Assembly (NCBI GenBank): GCA_038496675.1
Contig: CM076656.1
Span: forward strand, 15,647,315 to 15,711,314
Length of the DNA: 64,000 bases
Direction of reading: 5' to 3'
Source: Rachycentron canadum
Lineage: Eukaryota > Chordata > Actinopteri > Carangiformes > Rachycentridae
The translations under genes and the position numbers were made by a program. How positions within the stretch are numbered: the stretch's first letter is position 1; every line of letters starts with the position of its first letter. This document shows positions 23,999-36,722 of this stretch, piece by piece. The notes under the pieces were generated by a model. It was not told the DNA's origin and ran no database searches. It was given only the letters and a program-made list of their open reading frames with translations.

Positions 23999-26900
23999 GT
24001 AGATGCAGATCATTTACTATGATTTTGTTTCCTTGACGTGGATGTTGTTTGGCATTGGTCTTGGTGAAGGTCTGTGCTGTCTGAGCGCTTGTTTATCTTA
24101 AAAATTGTCTTCTTTTTTGTTATCTGAATGTATAGACTATATCAAGACTAAGTACAATGTGTATGTCCCTGTATGTTGAAGAGGAAAAGGCCATTTTAAA
24201 GTATACACAAACCCTGACACTCTGTTATTGACCTTTTAATTACCTCAAAAGGTTGCTGCAGGTTTTTGTGCAGTCTACACTGTGGGTGGCCTGATGCCGT
24301 AACTCACTGCTGGGAGATAAGGCCATTTTATGTGCAGTAGTTGCACAATCTTCAAAAATTGAAACATGTGTTAGACGTGGCAAAATGAACAGACTGTGTG
24401 TTAAATCTCAGAAGAAGGATTGGACTGCAAACATGGAAATTGGGTTAAGTTAGAAACTGTGTGGCTACATTCTAGGCCGTCAGGTCCCCCTGGCTGTGTG
24501 AATCACTGTGCCTGTCAGCCAGACAGAGGTTAATAAGCAGCGCAGCCCTGTCACTTCAAAAACGCAAGATGTGTGTATGTTTTTAGTTACAGCACCCAAC
24601 ATGTGCTTGGCAGTACAAGGTAGGCGAGATGCAAAATGCAGTCTGTGGGAGCAAGGACTCCCTGGTTGTGTGCTGGTGGCCTTTACTGACTATTGGTGGC
24701 GGCCAGAGCACATGGGGATCATGCAGGGAAGTGTGACTTCCTTAAGCTGTTAAGTCATGATTAACGCTCACGAGGAGAACCACCACCCTGCCTGGCGCGT
24801 GTGCCATCTCACTCGCAAAAGCAGACTCACATATGGAGTGTTAATACCCAGTCATACTTCCACACACACACAACTAAACTAATTGTGTGCATGAAAAGAG
24901 CAGCCTTATTCTATTATATGTATAAAATTCTATCAAATAATTCATAACCATGAATTTACCTGGTAGGCATTTAGGTAATGGATGCATCCATGTATCCATG
25001 CAAATGCTGTGGCAAGTGCAGTGCTAAAAAGGGAATGTATGTAAAATTCTTGCTAATGTTGAGACAGGAGTCTTTGTCCTACCTCCTTTTGTATCCCCAA
25101 CATTAGTTCATTTCCTAGCGAGTAAGAGTCACAACTGTATAGGAAACAAGCATCTTCTGTTCTGTGCTATAGTAAAACAACTGAGGTGCGTTGTTTTAAC
25201 CTCACCCCCTTGTCTTGTTTACAACTGTGGCCTCATCATCTCTCACATGTATTCCTTTCCTCACTTGTCTCATTGCTTTTCTTTGGCATGATACTAAATC
25301 CTTCTTACAGTGCTGCGAAAATCTTTCATCACATCTGTTTCATTGTCATTAACTGCATTCTCTAAATCAGATACATGTTGCACAGCGGGTGTATGCACTG
25401 CACATATTTTGTCACATTACGCTGATAGAAGCCTAGTTAAGTCAGTATATTTTTCCAGTACTGGATATCTTTGTGTATCTCAAATGCAACCTCAGCCATG
25501 TGCAGCAGTGTTAGCTGCACAAATCAAATGCAGACACATCTTTAACTGCTGTGGTGCTTAACTTAACCTAACTGCTGTCACTAAAATATCACAGTGGACA
25601 AGTCTATGAGGGGAAATGCCAGGAAAGGGGAATGACAGACAAAATGGTTCTTATGGTTGTTTTGCATCTCTTTCTTTGCTTCACTTTACTAACTGTGAAT
25701 TTGTTGTGTCTCCTTGTTGTTTTGCATTTCCTTGAGGTGGTCAAGTGTCTTTCTGGTCATTGTGCATTTCTTTGTGATGAGAGAGTAACCCAGTCAAAAA
25801 AAAAAAACAGCTTTTCACACCCTTTTCTCTAGGCTTGCATCTACTGCAACGGTGCAGGTACACACACAAATATCGGCATGTGTGGTAGTGTGAGCTGGCT
25901 GACAGCGATCATTCAATCCAAAGGACGACACTCACTCATCACCAATCTGACTCCATCAGCATCACCAGTAATCAGGTTTGAAATAATTATGGCCCAGCTG
26001 CTTTACACCAGGGCAGCGAGGGGGCTGTTACTTGGTTATGATTGCCTTGATTGGCTGGATTCATTAGTTACTGTGATGAAATATTCATAAAAAGGAACAA
26101 GTTACTTCCCTGGGAAACACAAGGCTCCGTCATTCAAAACAGTTTACATTATTAATCAGCACCTTTTCAACACAAAAGGCCTGTAATTGACTGTGTGCAC
26201 ATGTCCAAACGGCGCACACATGCATGACACATACCTTAAACACATAGACATGAGCTGTTCCTGTTCCCCGCCCCACAAACCAAATTTCCATTCAGTATTA
26301 CAGACACTGCCATAAAGGAGCTGTGAACAGCCTAGCAGCCGGGTAGGACACTGAATAGAGAATAATGATCGAATGACTGTGTAACCAAATCTTTTGTCTT
26401 ATCAAAAACCGGGAAATGGAAACAAATTGGGTTTTAAGAGCCTGTTGTTATTGCATTTTACCCACTCAAATATTTATCAAAGAGCCTGTCTTGACTGGGA
26501 GAGCACACAGGAACACATTGAATAAAAGGGCAGTGGGAACAATTTGGCCTAACTGAAAGGGTTCAAAGATTTAGCAACTTATAAAGGAATAACAATTCAT
26601 CTTAATTAGATTCTCATCAACCCACTGCAAGTGGCCATTCAACAACATTTTGCCATGATGATGAATATCATGGTGCCCACAAACACCAGCTGAATGGCAC
26701 ATTAAAGTGATTTACCCATTAAGGGGGAACTTAATTGAGCTCCGGTGGCTCAGAGGATGCCTTTGTAGTGGTAAATACAGGACCGGGCAGACAGAGAGAA
26801 AGGGCCAAGGAGCACAGAGGAAAGAAAGGTGAGAGCCGAGAGGAGTTCCACAATGACAAGAGTGGTGCAAAGAGCAGACAAGTAGGAAAAGATTGCAAAC

Positions 26901-29900
26901 AATAGTTTACAGTGGCTTGATGACACTCATCTAGAGAGCAAATCCCTCTACTTCTACTACCACCAACAGCACCCACCAGAAATAGATCAAAGGCTGACTA
27001 GATCAAAGAGAGAACAATCCACTTAGCTGCCTGTTTGTCCCGTTTTCCTCTGTCATCTAATTTACAAAGAACAGAAGGATGATGACACATACTAGCTTTG
27101 AGCAGCTCCATTTATTGCGCTAGTTGAACTAGTTAGGTGAACAGACATTAGCTTGTTTTGCCTTGACTAATTATTATACAGTACTCATTGAAAACAGAAG
27201 GCCATATTTAAATAAATGCTTTGTTTTCGCATGCAATTGCCATGCAAGCTATATTCCTATGTCATTTTATGTTGCTCTAAGGTCACAAAAACATTGTTTA
27301 AAATGCTGCCAATTTACTCAAAGCAAGAAAATAGCTAAATGTAAAGCGCTAAGGCAGAAAAGATATAACCATAGACAGGATTTTTGTGGGGTCGCAAAAA
27401 AATCAGATAAATATATTATCAAATTACTTGTAATTAGACAAAAAAAAGTAATAATTATAATTTTTTTTTAAACTGTGCTTTCTGTAAATTCACTGCTCCT
27501 ATTTAACATGTAAACATCAGACTAATTCTCTATATATGGACAATCATCCTCTACATTTCTGTCCCCATCACTATATTGTCTCAGTGATAGTACCCACTTC
27601 CCTATTTCCATCACAATCCCTCTGCAGACATGTCCCACTATGTCACCATGTCCCCATTTTTCTTAGGCTCATTCTTCTTCCTCGCTCCCTCCTGTCAGAG
27701 CAAGCTGGTGGTGTTGGCTGTTGCTTCTCACCCAGTCTGACCCCGATGTTGGACTCTGCTACTGATTGGAGGCAGCTGGTTCCCTGACTCTGAATCTCCG
27801 CCCCTTACACGCCCCTCGCAGTCGTGGTTACTCTCTGAGTCAGTGGTAACACCAAAAGCTATCAGATGCACATCTCACAAGCAAACGAGGCACAGGGAAG
27901 CTAAATCTGGGCTACTGAACTGAACAGCGTGAAACAACACAGATTTTAAAATGTGTATTGTAATCCTGACAGATGTGACCTAAAAAAAAAAAAAAAAAGT
28001 GTAAGCCCAACTGTCCAAATATGATGATGTATAGTACATAACCCTAACCCAAACAGGAGGCATTCCTGTGCACCCACTAAAAAAGAAAAGGGGACTGGGG
28101 ACTGGACAGTGTCTCAAGATCAAAATAGCCAGGAGCCTTACACAAATTAACACTTGTATCACCAACTATTGCCCTGTGGCGGAAAAAATGCACTTCTAAA
28201 TGGACAAAGCAAATTGCCAGTTAGGTTCAGTTTTCTCAACTCTTCCTTAGCATGGTCCAAATCTAGAAAATACTGTGCTCCACTCAGACTGACCTAACTC
28301 CTCCGACAGGCATGAGAGTATTGCACCACATGCAGAGCATCAGGGAGCCTGTCTGTGCCACTTCTCTATGTTAAGGTCAGTTCAGTTCATCTGTGGGCTT
28401 CAGCTAGAAGCTGGCTGACTGACGGGATCGACTCCGGCTGCTATCATACACCTCTACTATCCAGCTAATCGTGCAGAAAATTGACGAAAAATGACAATTA
28501 AATGATTAGGTGGACGACAATATGAAAGGGTTGGAAACTCTAATTACTGTAAAATAAGTCTTTTCTCAGTGAAAAAGAACAAGTCCCCACTAGGTGAAAG
28601 TCCTGCCTGCACAAACTTTGAGAATCTGCACCTTGGTAACCCCCCTCAGTGAATACATCTTCTAAAATCTAGACAAAACTTATAGCAGAACAGTACTCGT
28701 GACTGTATAGACCTACTCTGAACTGCAATGTCTTTTTGTCTATGTGCAACACCAGAGGCGCAAAAAAAAAAAAAAAAAACTTTTTATGTGTGCTGTACTT
28801 GACCCGTTACAGCCCTACCTGATTTAGAGCTCCTATAAAGCTGAGCCTTTTTTTCCATGGGTCTAGAAGTATCTTCAAGTGTACTGTGAGTGTGTTCACA
28901 CTACATAGTACATTTTCCAAGTATAGTAACATGTTGCAGATGTATGGGTATGTCCTGAAGTAGAAAAGTGTAGTGGGTTAGGGTTAGATGTAGATATATA
29001 GAGCCTATGTCCCACTTATTGAATATCTATCATTATTCTTTAAATACTAGTAGGAGATCTTTATAACAATTTCTATATTGTCTAACACTCTCTGATCAGT
29101 CTGCCTATGCAAGTGAACAATATGACTTACACAAGATCTGAAGTCTGAATACCAGTGTATAACAGCATGATGGTAATAATAGTGTTAATGCTCGCCAGAG
29201 TCCATCCTCTTCTGGCTCAAAATCCACTTAATCTTTTGACAAATCCCACCTTCGATACTGCCCCCACAACTGTGAAAGATGGGTTGAAGACAAGGAAAAG
29301 AAACTTGTTTCCTCACAAAAACACGCATAAATTAAATCAGATCGTGTCATGTGAGATTAATTAAACCAATCTTGAAGGACAAAAGCAAGTTCAGGTAAAT
29401 AAAGAAACAGACTGCCAACAGTACAAAAAAGAGCAGGACGAAGCAGGTCAAGATTAGGCCCAGGGTATAAATGAAACTGCAGTGGGTCTGAGCAGCTGAC
29501 CAACACAGACTGACTGTTCCTCTACTGTGATAAACAAGATGTTCTCTATCCCTAATGGACACATTTAAAATCAACGCCCTGGGGATCAATTTGGAGTTAG
29601 TCCTCTAGGAAACAAAAATGGCAAATATTTACTCATATTGACAACTTCACCAAAACACTGACTTTAACAACATCCATAAAAGCAAAATACACTTCCTTTA
29701 AGTCTAATGGACACACCAACTATAAAAACTCAACACTACCTGTAATTTTAACACCACCAAGGCAAGAGATGATACATGACACATGATAATAAAGAATTAG
29801 GGTTAAGACAATCAATTGGCAAATGCTAATGACCTTATACCCTCACACCAGGAAGGGACAGTGGCCAGTGATGGTATGGCTATGGTCAGGATCTTGCTGT

Positions 29901-32900
29901 GACTGCCTCCACCCTTGCTTGTTACTGTTGTTATGGTAAACTGATTTGCTTAACATGTGTGGCCACGCAGAGGGCTAGAGAAATGGCTCACCATGTTCCC
30001 TTCTCTTCTAGTTTTGAAACACCCACATCACAAAGAACTCACTTTAGGGTTTTTTTTTTGTTTTTTTTTTCCACTCTGATCATGACTGCTGCAGGTCATT
30101 TACAAATTTGATTTAAAAAAAAAAAAAAAAAAGTTGGTTGTGAATTGTGTAAGAGATTTTACCCTGAATAAAAATGGAAGCAGCTGTATTTGCAACAATA
30201 GTCAACTAAAAGATAAAGGTGACAGGAATAGTGATCTCTTGTTTGCAAATTTGCACTCTGAAAAGATGAGAGAAAATAAAAAGATGAAAACTTGCAATTT
30301 TGCAAGTTGTGAGATGTCTACATCGAACTCTCACCTCTGCCATATATGGATTTAACAGTGACACTGGATTCATGTCCTGTAACCTACATTAAAATATGGA
30401 AAATGTGAAATATACACTACAAACACTTTACTATACTAGCTACTACAAAGGTTTTACAACACAAGCCGTATGCCAGTCTTCAAATGACAGTTTGTTTTCC
30501 TTCACTATTTGTAAAATTGGGCTTGGTTATAAATCCAAGTTGACAACTGAAACAATGATACACAGAATTCAGTCTTCCATAACTGGCGTTAATCATATTT
30601 CTTTCCTGGATGAGTCTCTTTTGAAATCAGCATTTGCATTTCTCAGAAAGATGTTGTTTTCACAGAAATCCTTAAGGCAAAGTGGTGTGGAATGCTAGAG
30701 AGTGGCATGCTCTCCTGCATTTCAATCATCTGACAGAGCTCTTATGTGGGTTGGAAGAGATCCACATTACCTTCAGGTCTGGATACTAGCTGGGACATGG
30801 GATACACATAAAGGACTGGTTTGTTTCTTGTCACAGTGCAGCGGTGAACACTATGGACACTTGTTTGTAAAATCTTTCAGATTTTCTTCCTCTCTCCTCT
30901 GATCAAATATCCATGTTATGTTTAATACATGAACTATTATCAAATGAAGGGCAGATTCTGGGAAAGCAGGAACTGAATCAAACATATTACCTAGGCCTGA
31001 TTCCCCTCCTCCACTCCACATTTTTCACTCTCACTCTAATCAGCCCACGGGCCATAAATGAGATTTATCACTGGCATCAATTGGAAAGGGGAGGAAAAAA
31101 GGGGGCTAGCAAAGACGAGGGGAGAAGGAGAACAGAGAGCAGGGGGCATGAGCATTGAGCCATGGATCACGGCTGTTTGGGCTCAAACAGCCATGAGGGA
31201 GTGTCTTAAAAACTAATATCCCTCAACAAAGTGTGCTAGTTTTCTGCTAATTATGTTTTTATCTAAATGCATTAAACAAAACCTAACCATTATGCTTATA
31301 ATGTGAAAAATAAAAATTTCATAGGATGCATCTTAACACTTTTCAAAGTGATCTGATTAACTGACTTGCTTATTCTGTCTTGTGAAACACCCCCATGTTC
31401 CCTGTGTATCATCCTTATAGCTCCTGGAGGCTCTGAACACAGTATCAACAGATCCGGTGTTGTGACCTTCAGAGTCCCAGCAGGGCATGCCGCCATCAAT
31501 TGTCTGACAGTGATGAATTAGAAAAAGGGGAACTGTGCAGTACAAAACATACAACTTAACTCTCAGATACAAGCACTATTCAGAGAGCCCCTTTACTGCT
31601 GTTCCTTTTACATCAAAAGTAACCAATCCACAGGACAAAACAAACAGCAGCAGAAATAGAACAATTTTCCTGCCCATGGGGCTCTCTATCCGAGAAAAGG
31701 CATCTAAAACAATGAAGATTTAGTGCTATATGCTGTGCGCAGGTGAAACAATGAATGAAGTAGCGAGTTGTAGTTCTCAACTTTGTTTTGGTCTGACAAT
31801 CTAATTTAAGCAAACTCTCCGTTGCTGTTAAAAATCTATATTGACTGGAAGAGGAATTTGACAATAAGTGACACCAAGGCCATTGACCACTGGGGTTAGA
31901 GGCACTCAACTAAAACAGTGACGTGAACCTATCTTGTCATTCACCTCACAGTTACCAAATAGCTTCCACCAATAAGGGGGAAATTACATAACTAGGAAAA
32001 TGGTAAGCCATCATGGCAACCTACTATGTCAAGGCTTGAATGGATCTTGACTAGCCTTGGCTTCAGGCAACAGACACACTGGAAACTAAAGAGTGAAAAT
32101 TGTAGGAAAAAAAAATAGAACTGCAGGGGACAAACTAGTGAGAGCTGTGTTCATTTCCAGCTTGTCACACAGTTGGCTGAATCTCTACCAAACACCCAAG
32201 TAGGTTGCCTTTGGTGTCGTAAGTCAAGCCAACATTTTTTGGACCAAATATTTATTTTCATATTAAAATACAGAGACTAGAGAACTCAATAAAACATCAG
32301 TGCCATGGTGGTATACAGCGGGATCGTGGACTAGACTAAGTGCTGCCACTTCTTTCTTGGCAAGCAATTCATAGGAAGCTCCAACTCGGTGTAATTCAAG
32401 GAAAAATATGTGGGGATACATTCCTGTACGAGATACAATGCACCCGGGCAACATTTTACCAGTGACTGCGCAGATCACCTAAGTTTATTCATGACGAAAA
32501 ATGTCTCCAACAACAACTCCAGTGATTTTAGTTCTTTCTGCCTCATTATTAATGTCCCCCAAAGATGTGTGAGAGCTAGTCGTTTTCAACTAACTCAAGG
32601 TGCCCTGGGATTATAACACACTATAGTCCCTTTCAAGCTATCCAACTTGCCTTAGCTAATATTTCGTCGAGTGTGCGTGTTTTATGCGTCGACGCGAATG
32701 TACGTCGAGGTGGGATTTGTGTAACGTTTTCACGCAACCAGTACTTTATTGAGCCCAAATGTGGCTCGCTGGTCTTCGCGCAAAACAAAGGAAAGCAGCC
32801 AAAGCGCTGTTGGTATCACTGCCACTACTATTAGCTTCCTCAACGACAAACGACAACATTGATCGAGCGCTAGCAAACAAACTGTCGTTGGCTACAAAGC

Positions 32901-33608
32901 GCCCCTAATTTGGCCACTTCAATTTTAAGGACAATAGCCACGGACGGCAAAATGTAGCAAGATCCCAAATTAGTTTGCTAATGTCAGACGTACTTCTGAT
33001 AGCTAATTGTGCTAGCTAGGCTAGCATAGCTCATTGCGTTTTTCTGGCTGGGTATGTTCGTTTTGTACATTGTCTGCGAAGGTTAGCGGAATAATATTAC
33101 TATGTGCTTTGCTAAAGATGCCCTTGATCTTTAGTTTAGTCTTTCGGCCCTGAGATGAAAATCTAGTTAGTGTAGTCAACGCATTAAATGGCACCTTTCT
33201 TAGTTGAAGTAACGTTGGCATAGTGTTTTTGATGACCCACATTCCTGACTGGTTAGCTAATATCAAAGCAATAGCTTATTACTAAGTAACTAGCTAGCTT
33301 AGTTAGCTGCTGGCCTTTCTTAAAGCTGGCGTAGAAATGCCGAGATACCCATAAAGATACGGTTCTTTTTATTATTATTATTATTTATTCGCTACAGCTA
33401 CTCTGATCCCCCTTGCTCTCAACTTATTCCCGTGGTCTCAGTTTACCGATAACGTCTCCTTGTGATAACGTTTAACTCAAGCCAGCCGCCGAAGAAGCGG
33501 CGTAGCCCGTCGTAAAAAACGTGCGCGCCTAGGAGAGGCTGCCCAGAACACATCTTGTTTTAAGGCGACTGCCGATGTGTCGATCGTCTTTTCACATGAT
33601 CCACTTAC

Positions 33609-33900
33609 CGTTTATGTGTTATTTATTCGCAATCCAAACCCCGAGCACGCGGGCTGATTTTGAACGAAGACTCGCGTCAAAGAAAGAGAAATGAGGAATT
33701 TTATCCAACTTATTCTTCTTAGTTCTTGTCTCCACTTCCTGATTGAGACGGTGCCATTTTGAATACCGAAAAAATGTTTCCGCCGGTGTCGTCACTGCTG
33801 CTTGTTGATCGCGAGCAGAAAACAGCCAGGCCATAAATAGTCCATCAGTCGTGTTTGCTACACCTGAGCCACTGTTCAGGTTAGAGCGAATAAATGTATA
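33609..33900 (-). promoter_or_regulatory. CpG-rich promoter and probable noncoding exon 1 of the minus-strand gene
   Basis: CpG dinucleotides are dense from about 32.65 to 33.97 kb and scarce in the surrounding DNA, as expected for a promoter. On the minus strand a perfect donor (GTAAGT) follows base 33609. A TATA-like stretch (ATTTATATACAT) lies near 33890. The exon contains AAAATGGC at about 33753-33760, close to the YY1 core, and this ATG opens a short upstream frame ending at 33719. The 5' end of the exon is not defined by the sequence. Joining this donor to the acceptor at 20795 puts an in-frame stop shortly before the start codon, which suits a purely untranslated exon. An alternative is that the island also, or instead, drives plus-strand transcription towards TM6SF2. 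Confidence 0.5.
33719..33757 (-). CDS. Upstream ORF, 12 codons, in proposed 5' leader
   Basis: On the minus strand ATG at 33757-33755 opens MAPSQSGSGDKN and stops at 33721-33719. It lies inside the proposed noncoding exon 1. If transcripts start upstream of it, it could reduce translation of the main frame. The ATG is also part of the YY1-like AAAATGGC motif, so it may matter as a DNA element only. No evidence of translation can be seen from sequence alone. Confidence 0.25.
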   Translation of the reverse strand: MAPSQSGSGDKN

Positions 33901-36722
33901 TAAATGACGGCAAATGACAGAAGACTGTAACCCGCGACTGCTCATTTATTTGCCAGTGCATTGAATAGGAATAATAGCTATGACACAAAAATATTCAGAA
34001 TGAGCTGAATTAGATGCGATCTCCATAATGTTACTCAGTTATTCATTTACATACATTTATTTTATTCATTTATATTCTCTGCCATACTCAAATGTCATTT
34101 ATCTGTAGACACACTTGTTAGTTTAGGCTGCACCATATGGCAGAGTTTACACGAAACTATACAGTTTTTTTTTTTTTTTTTATGCATAACAGTTCTGATG
34201 AAGAAAGCGAAGATTTGTTCAAGTTGAACTGGATAATATCTGATAATTAAATCAGGTCTATAAATAATAAATTCATGTTTCAATAAGAAAACGCGGTGTC
34301 AATGATAATTAATGAATCTCCAAAACATCCACAACTTTTCTTCATATTATTTTTTTTATTTTTTATTTTTTTACAGTAAAAGCCAACTCATGGGAAAAAT
34401 ACATTTCAGAACAGAAATCAATAGAGGTAAATTAAAGCTTCAGATTTCATAATTTCATAATTAATTACTATACTGGACCAATTAGTTTGCAGTTGTTACC
34501 TTAGGAGACTGAGGCCTAAATTTAGCTCACAATACTTACTAAATTATATTAGTAGTGCTGTTAAGACAGTATTATGAGTCCTTCAGTGGTACTGAATTAT
34601 AGTACTTCTAATAATAATTAAGTCAGTGACTAAAACTGAAAAGTGCTTACAGGTTATGAGCAGAGATGATTAGACTCAAAGGTGGTGCAGCAGCATAAAG
34701 TGGAAAAAAATAATACCACTGCATAATAAAATCTGATGCTCAGCATAAACAGCATAAAAGTTTAAAGAGAGTTATTACATGGAGAGAATTATAGGGGCCA
34801 ATTATAATTTTGTGCAGTAAAAAATACATAGGCACACCATAGATGCATAGGGCTTGCATATGTGTATTTCTTTCTGTAAGATAATATGTTTCATTATTGT
34901 TTCATACATTTCATTTTAGCCAAATCATTTCCGCGCACACAGTAATTGCATAAAAGCTTACTTAATTTTAGATGTTAAATGGAATACATGTGCATCTTGG
35001 TCCTGCAGGTCGCTCATTCATCTATCCAATGTATGTTATTGAACGTTCAAGCTGGAAGAACTCCAGTTGTTTCCAGCAAAGCCACTGCTTTCCTGGTATA
35101 ACAGTCCCCCCTTTTCCCAACAAAGGAGGGTGGTGGCAAGCGAAGGGCGGAGTGTGTGTAGGGTGTGTGTGTGTGTTTGTGTTCAAATTTAAGATAGTAT
35201 TCAGGAGAGATGCTGGCAGGGTTGTGATTTATCTTCCCTGTCTCGTATTGTTGTATTGTTTTATGTCAGGAAGGTGGTGTTAATGAATCAGGATGTGACA
35301 GTAGCATGGCATGTTTCAGCTACATTATTTATAACATTTATAAAACATCTTAGCTTATCACTGAGGGCATTTTCATGTGAGACTAATATAGATCTTGATT
35401 CTCAGTGGCTTCGCTGTATTACAGTTTGTTGAACACAACATTGTCTGTATATAATGTATATATATCTGATAAATGTTAAAAAAAAAAAAAAAAAACTTTT
35501 GAAAGAGACATCTTATGTTATATTTCAAAACTGTCTTTACACAGGTTCATGCTGGGAAGGTATGTCATCTTTTTAGTTTAGAATTTGGCGCCCCTTACTG
35601 GAAACATTCTGCAAACAGTTGGTTTCAACCTGATCTCTAATTTGATCAATGGCCATTTGAACAGAATCATTTATGAGAACAAGTGGCAAACAGCCAAAAT
35701 AACTGCTCCTGACTGAAATGCAAGGATGTTACAGTTAGTCTCATACAGTTTTGTTTGTTTGCTTTGTCTAATTGGTGGCTGTGACTGTAACTCTCTAAAG
35801 CTTGTTAATATTGATTTCAGTTGCAGGAAATGAACCCAACTTCATCTGTTGGACCTACTGAAATGCAAAAATGTCTTCTGTCTTTTGTGAGATAGTTTGG
35901 GCCAGGAAGTATCCCCAGCTTTTTCCTGATGGACAAATTCATAAGCGAGAAATTAAGAGAGCAAAAACAACAACCTGGTGCTGGTGTATCTTCAGCATCA
36001 AAGATATTATAAAATCTTAACACTCATACAATGTACCACAATATACAAATTTAGCACTGTTAAGCTATTTTGCTTTACATTAATAAAGGTAAGTCAGGTG
36101 AAAACAAAAGGATATATTTATATAGCTTTCTGTGATCTCAAAATTAGAAACTTTACTATTTGTGGGCATTACACACAGCAGATTGAACAAAAATACAACA
36201 TGAATCAGATTCATAATCAGGAGTGGCTGCATTGCACAATAGCACAGGAACTTGAAATGTTGTGTTGCTGTATAAAATGGAATGTAGGCCTATTCTCTAA
36301 TGCGACTTATGTAAATCTCTGACAAAACCAAATTGCATAACTTTTCCCCCAAAAGCTTCTTTGTCTCCCCTTCATTATTTTCCCAGTAAAGGCCATGTCT
36401 GCCTCAGGCCGGCTGTAATTTGATTAATCCACCAAAAGGGTAGCCAGACGGTAAGAGCCTGCTCTGCTTCTTCTCCATCTTATTAAAAACCATAGACTTC
36501 ATTTGGATTTCATTTCATGATATTCATGCAATTTTTCTTAAAGACTAGTTTTTTCAGTTTTATCAGTTTTCATTAATATTTTTGATGTATCTGCTTAATT
36601 TTAATATCAATTTGATCATACATTTTCTAGTGTTCCTATTGCTGAAAGAGGATATCATTGACTTATAACTGTATTATTTTCAGCATTGTTGCAAGGAGTG
36701 GGGCTGAACAGCATTTGAAGAG
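33900..36722. other. AT-rich spacer between the divergent genes
   Basis: Apart from T/A homopolymers (34165, 34350, 35479) and a short GT tract (35155-35178) I see no gene. The last 350 bases before the tm6sf2 start (36360-36480 especially) are less AT-rich and contain GTAATTTGATTAATCC, which resembles an HNF1-like half-site pair. HNF1 drives many liver and gut genes, but this is only a suggestion. A tm6sf2 leader exon could hide here: a TTTCAG acceptor-like site lies at 36679-36684. Confidence 0.35.

Larger units (their letters stand above)
20796..33608. other. Long first intron of the minus-strand gene; no coding sequence confirmed
   Basis: The 12.8 kb between the proposed leader exon and the start-codon exon holds a 20-bp perfect palindrome (23272-23291), a dispersed repeat (23846-23998), homopolymers (21840, 22050, 25797, 27980, 28762, 30115) and blocks that look like conserved noncoding DNA (25960-26100, 26525-26760). 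One exon-like plus-strand segment (22283-22336) is listed among the findings. The first 900 bases after the leader exon are still CpG-rich. Confidence 0.5.

Noticed and set aside
28040..28990. Telomere-like AACCCTAACCC and GGTTAGGGTTAG
   Set aside because: Only one to two units each; too short to be interstitial telomeric tracts.
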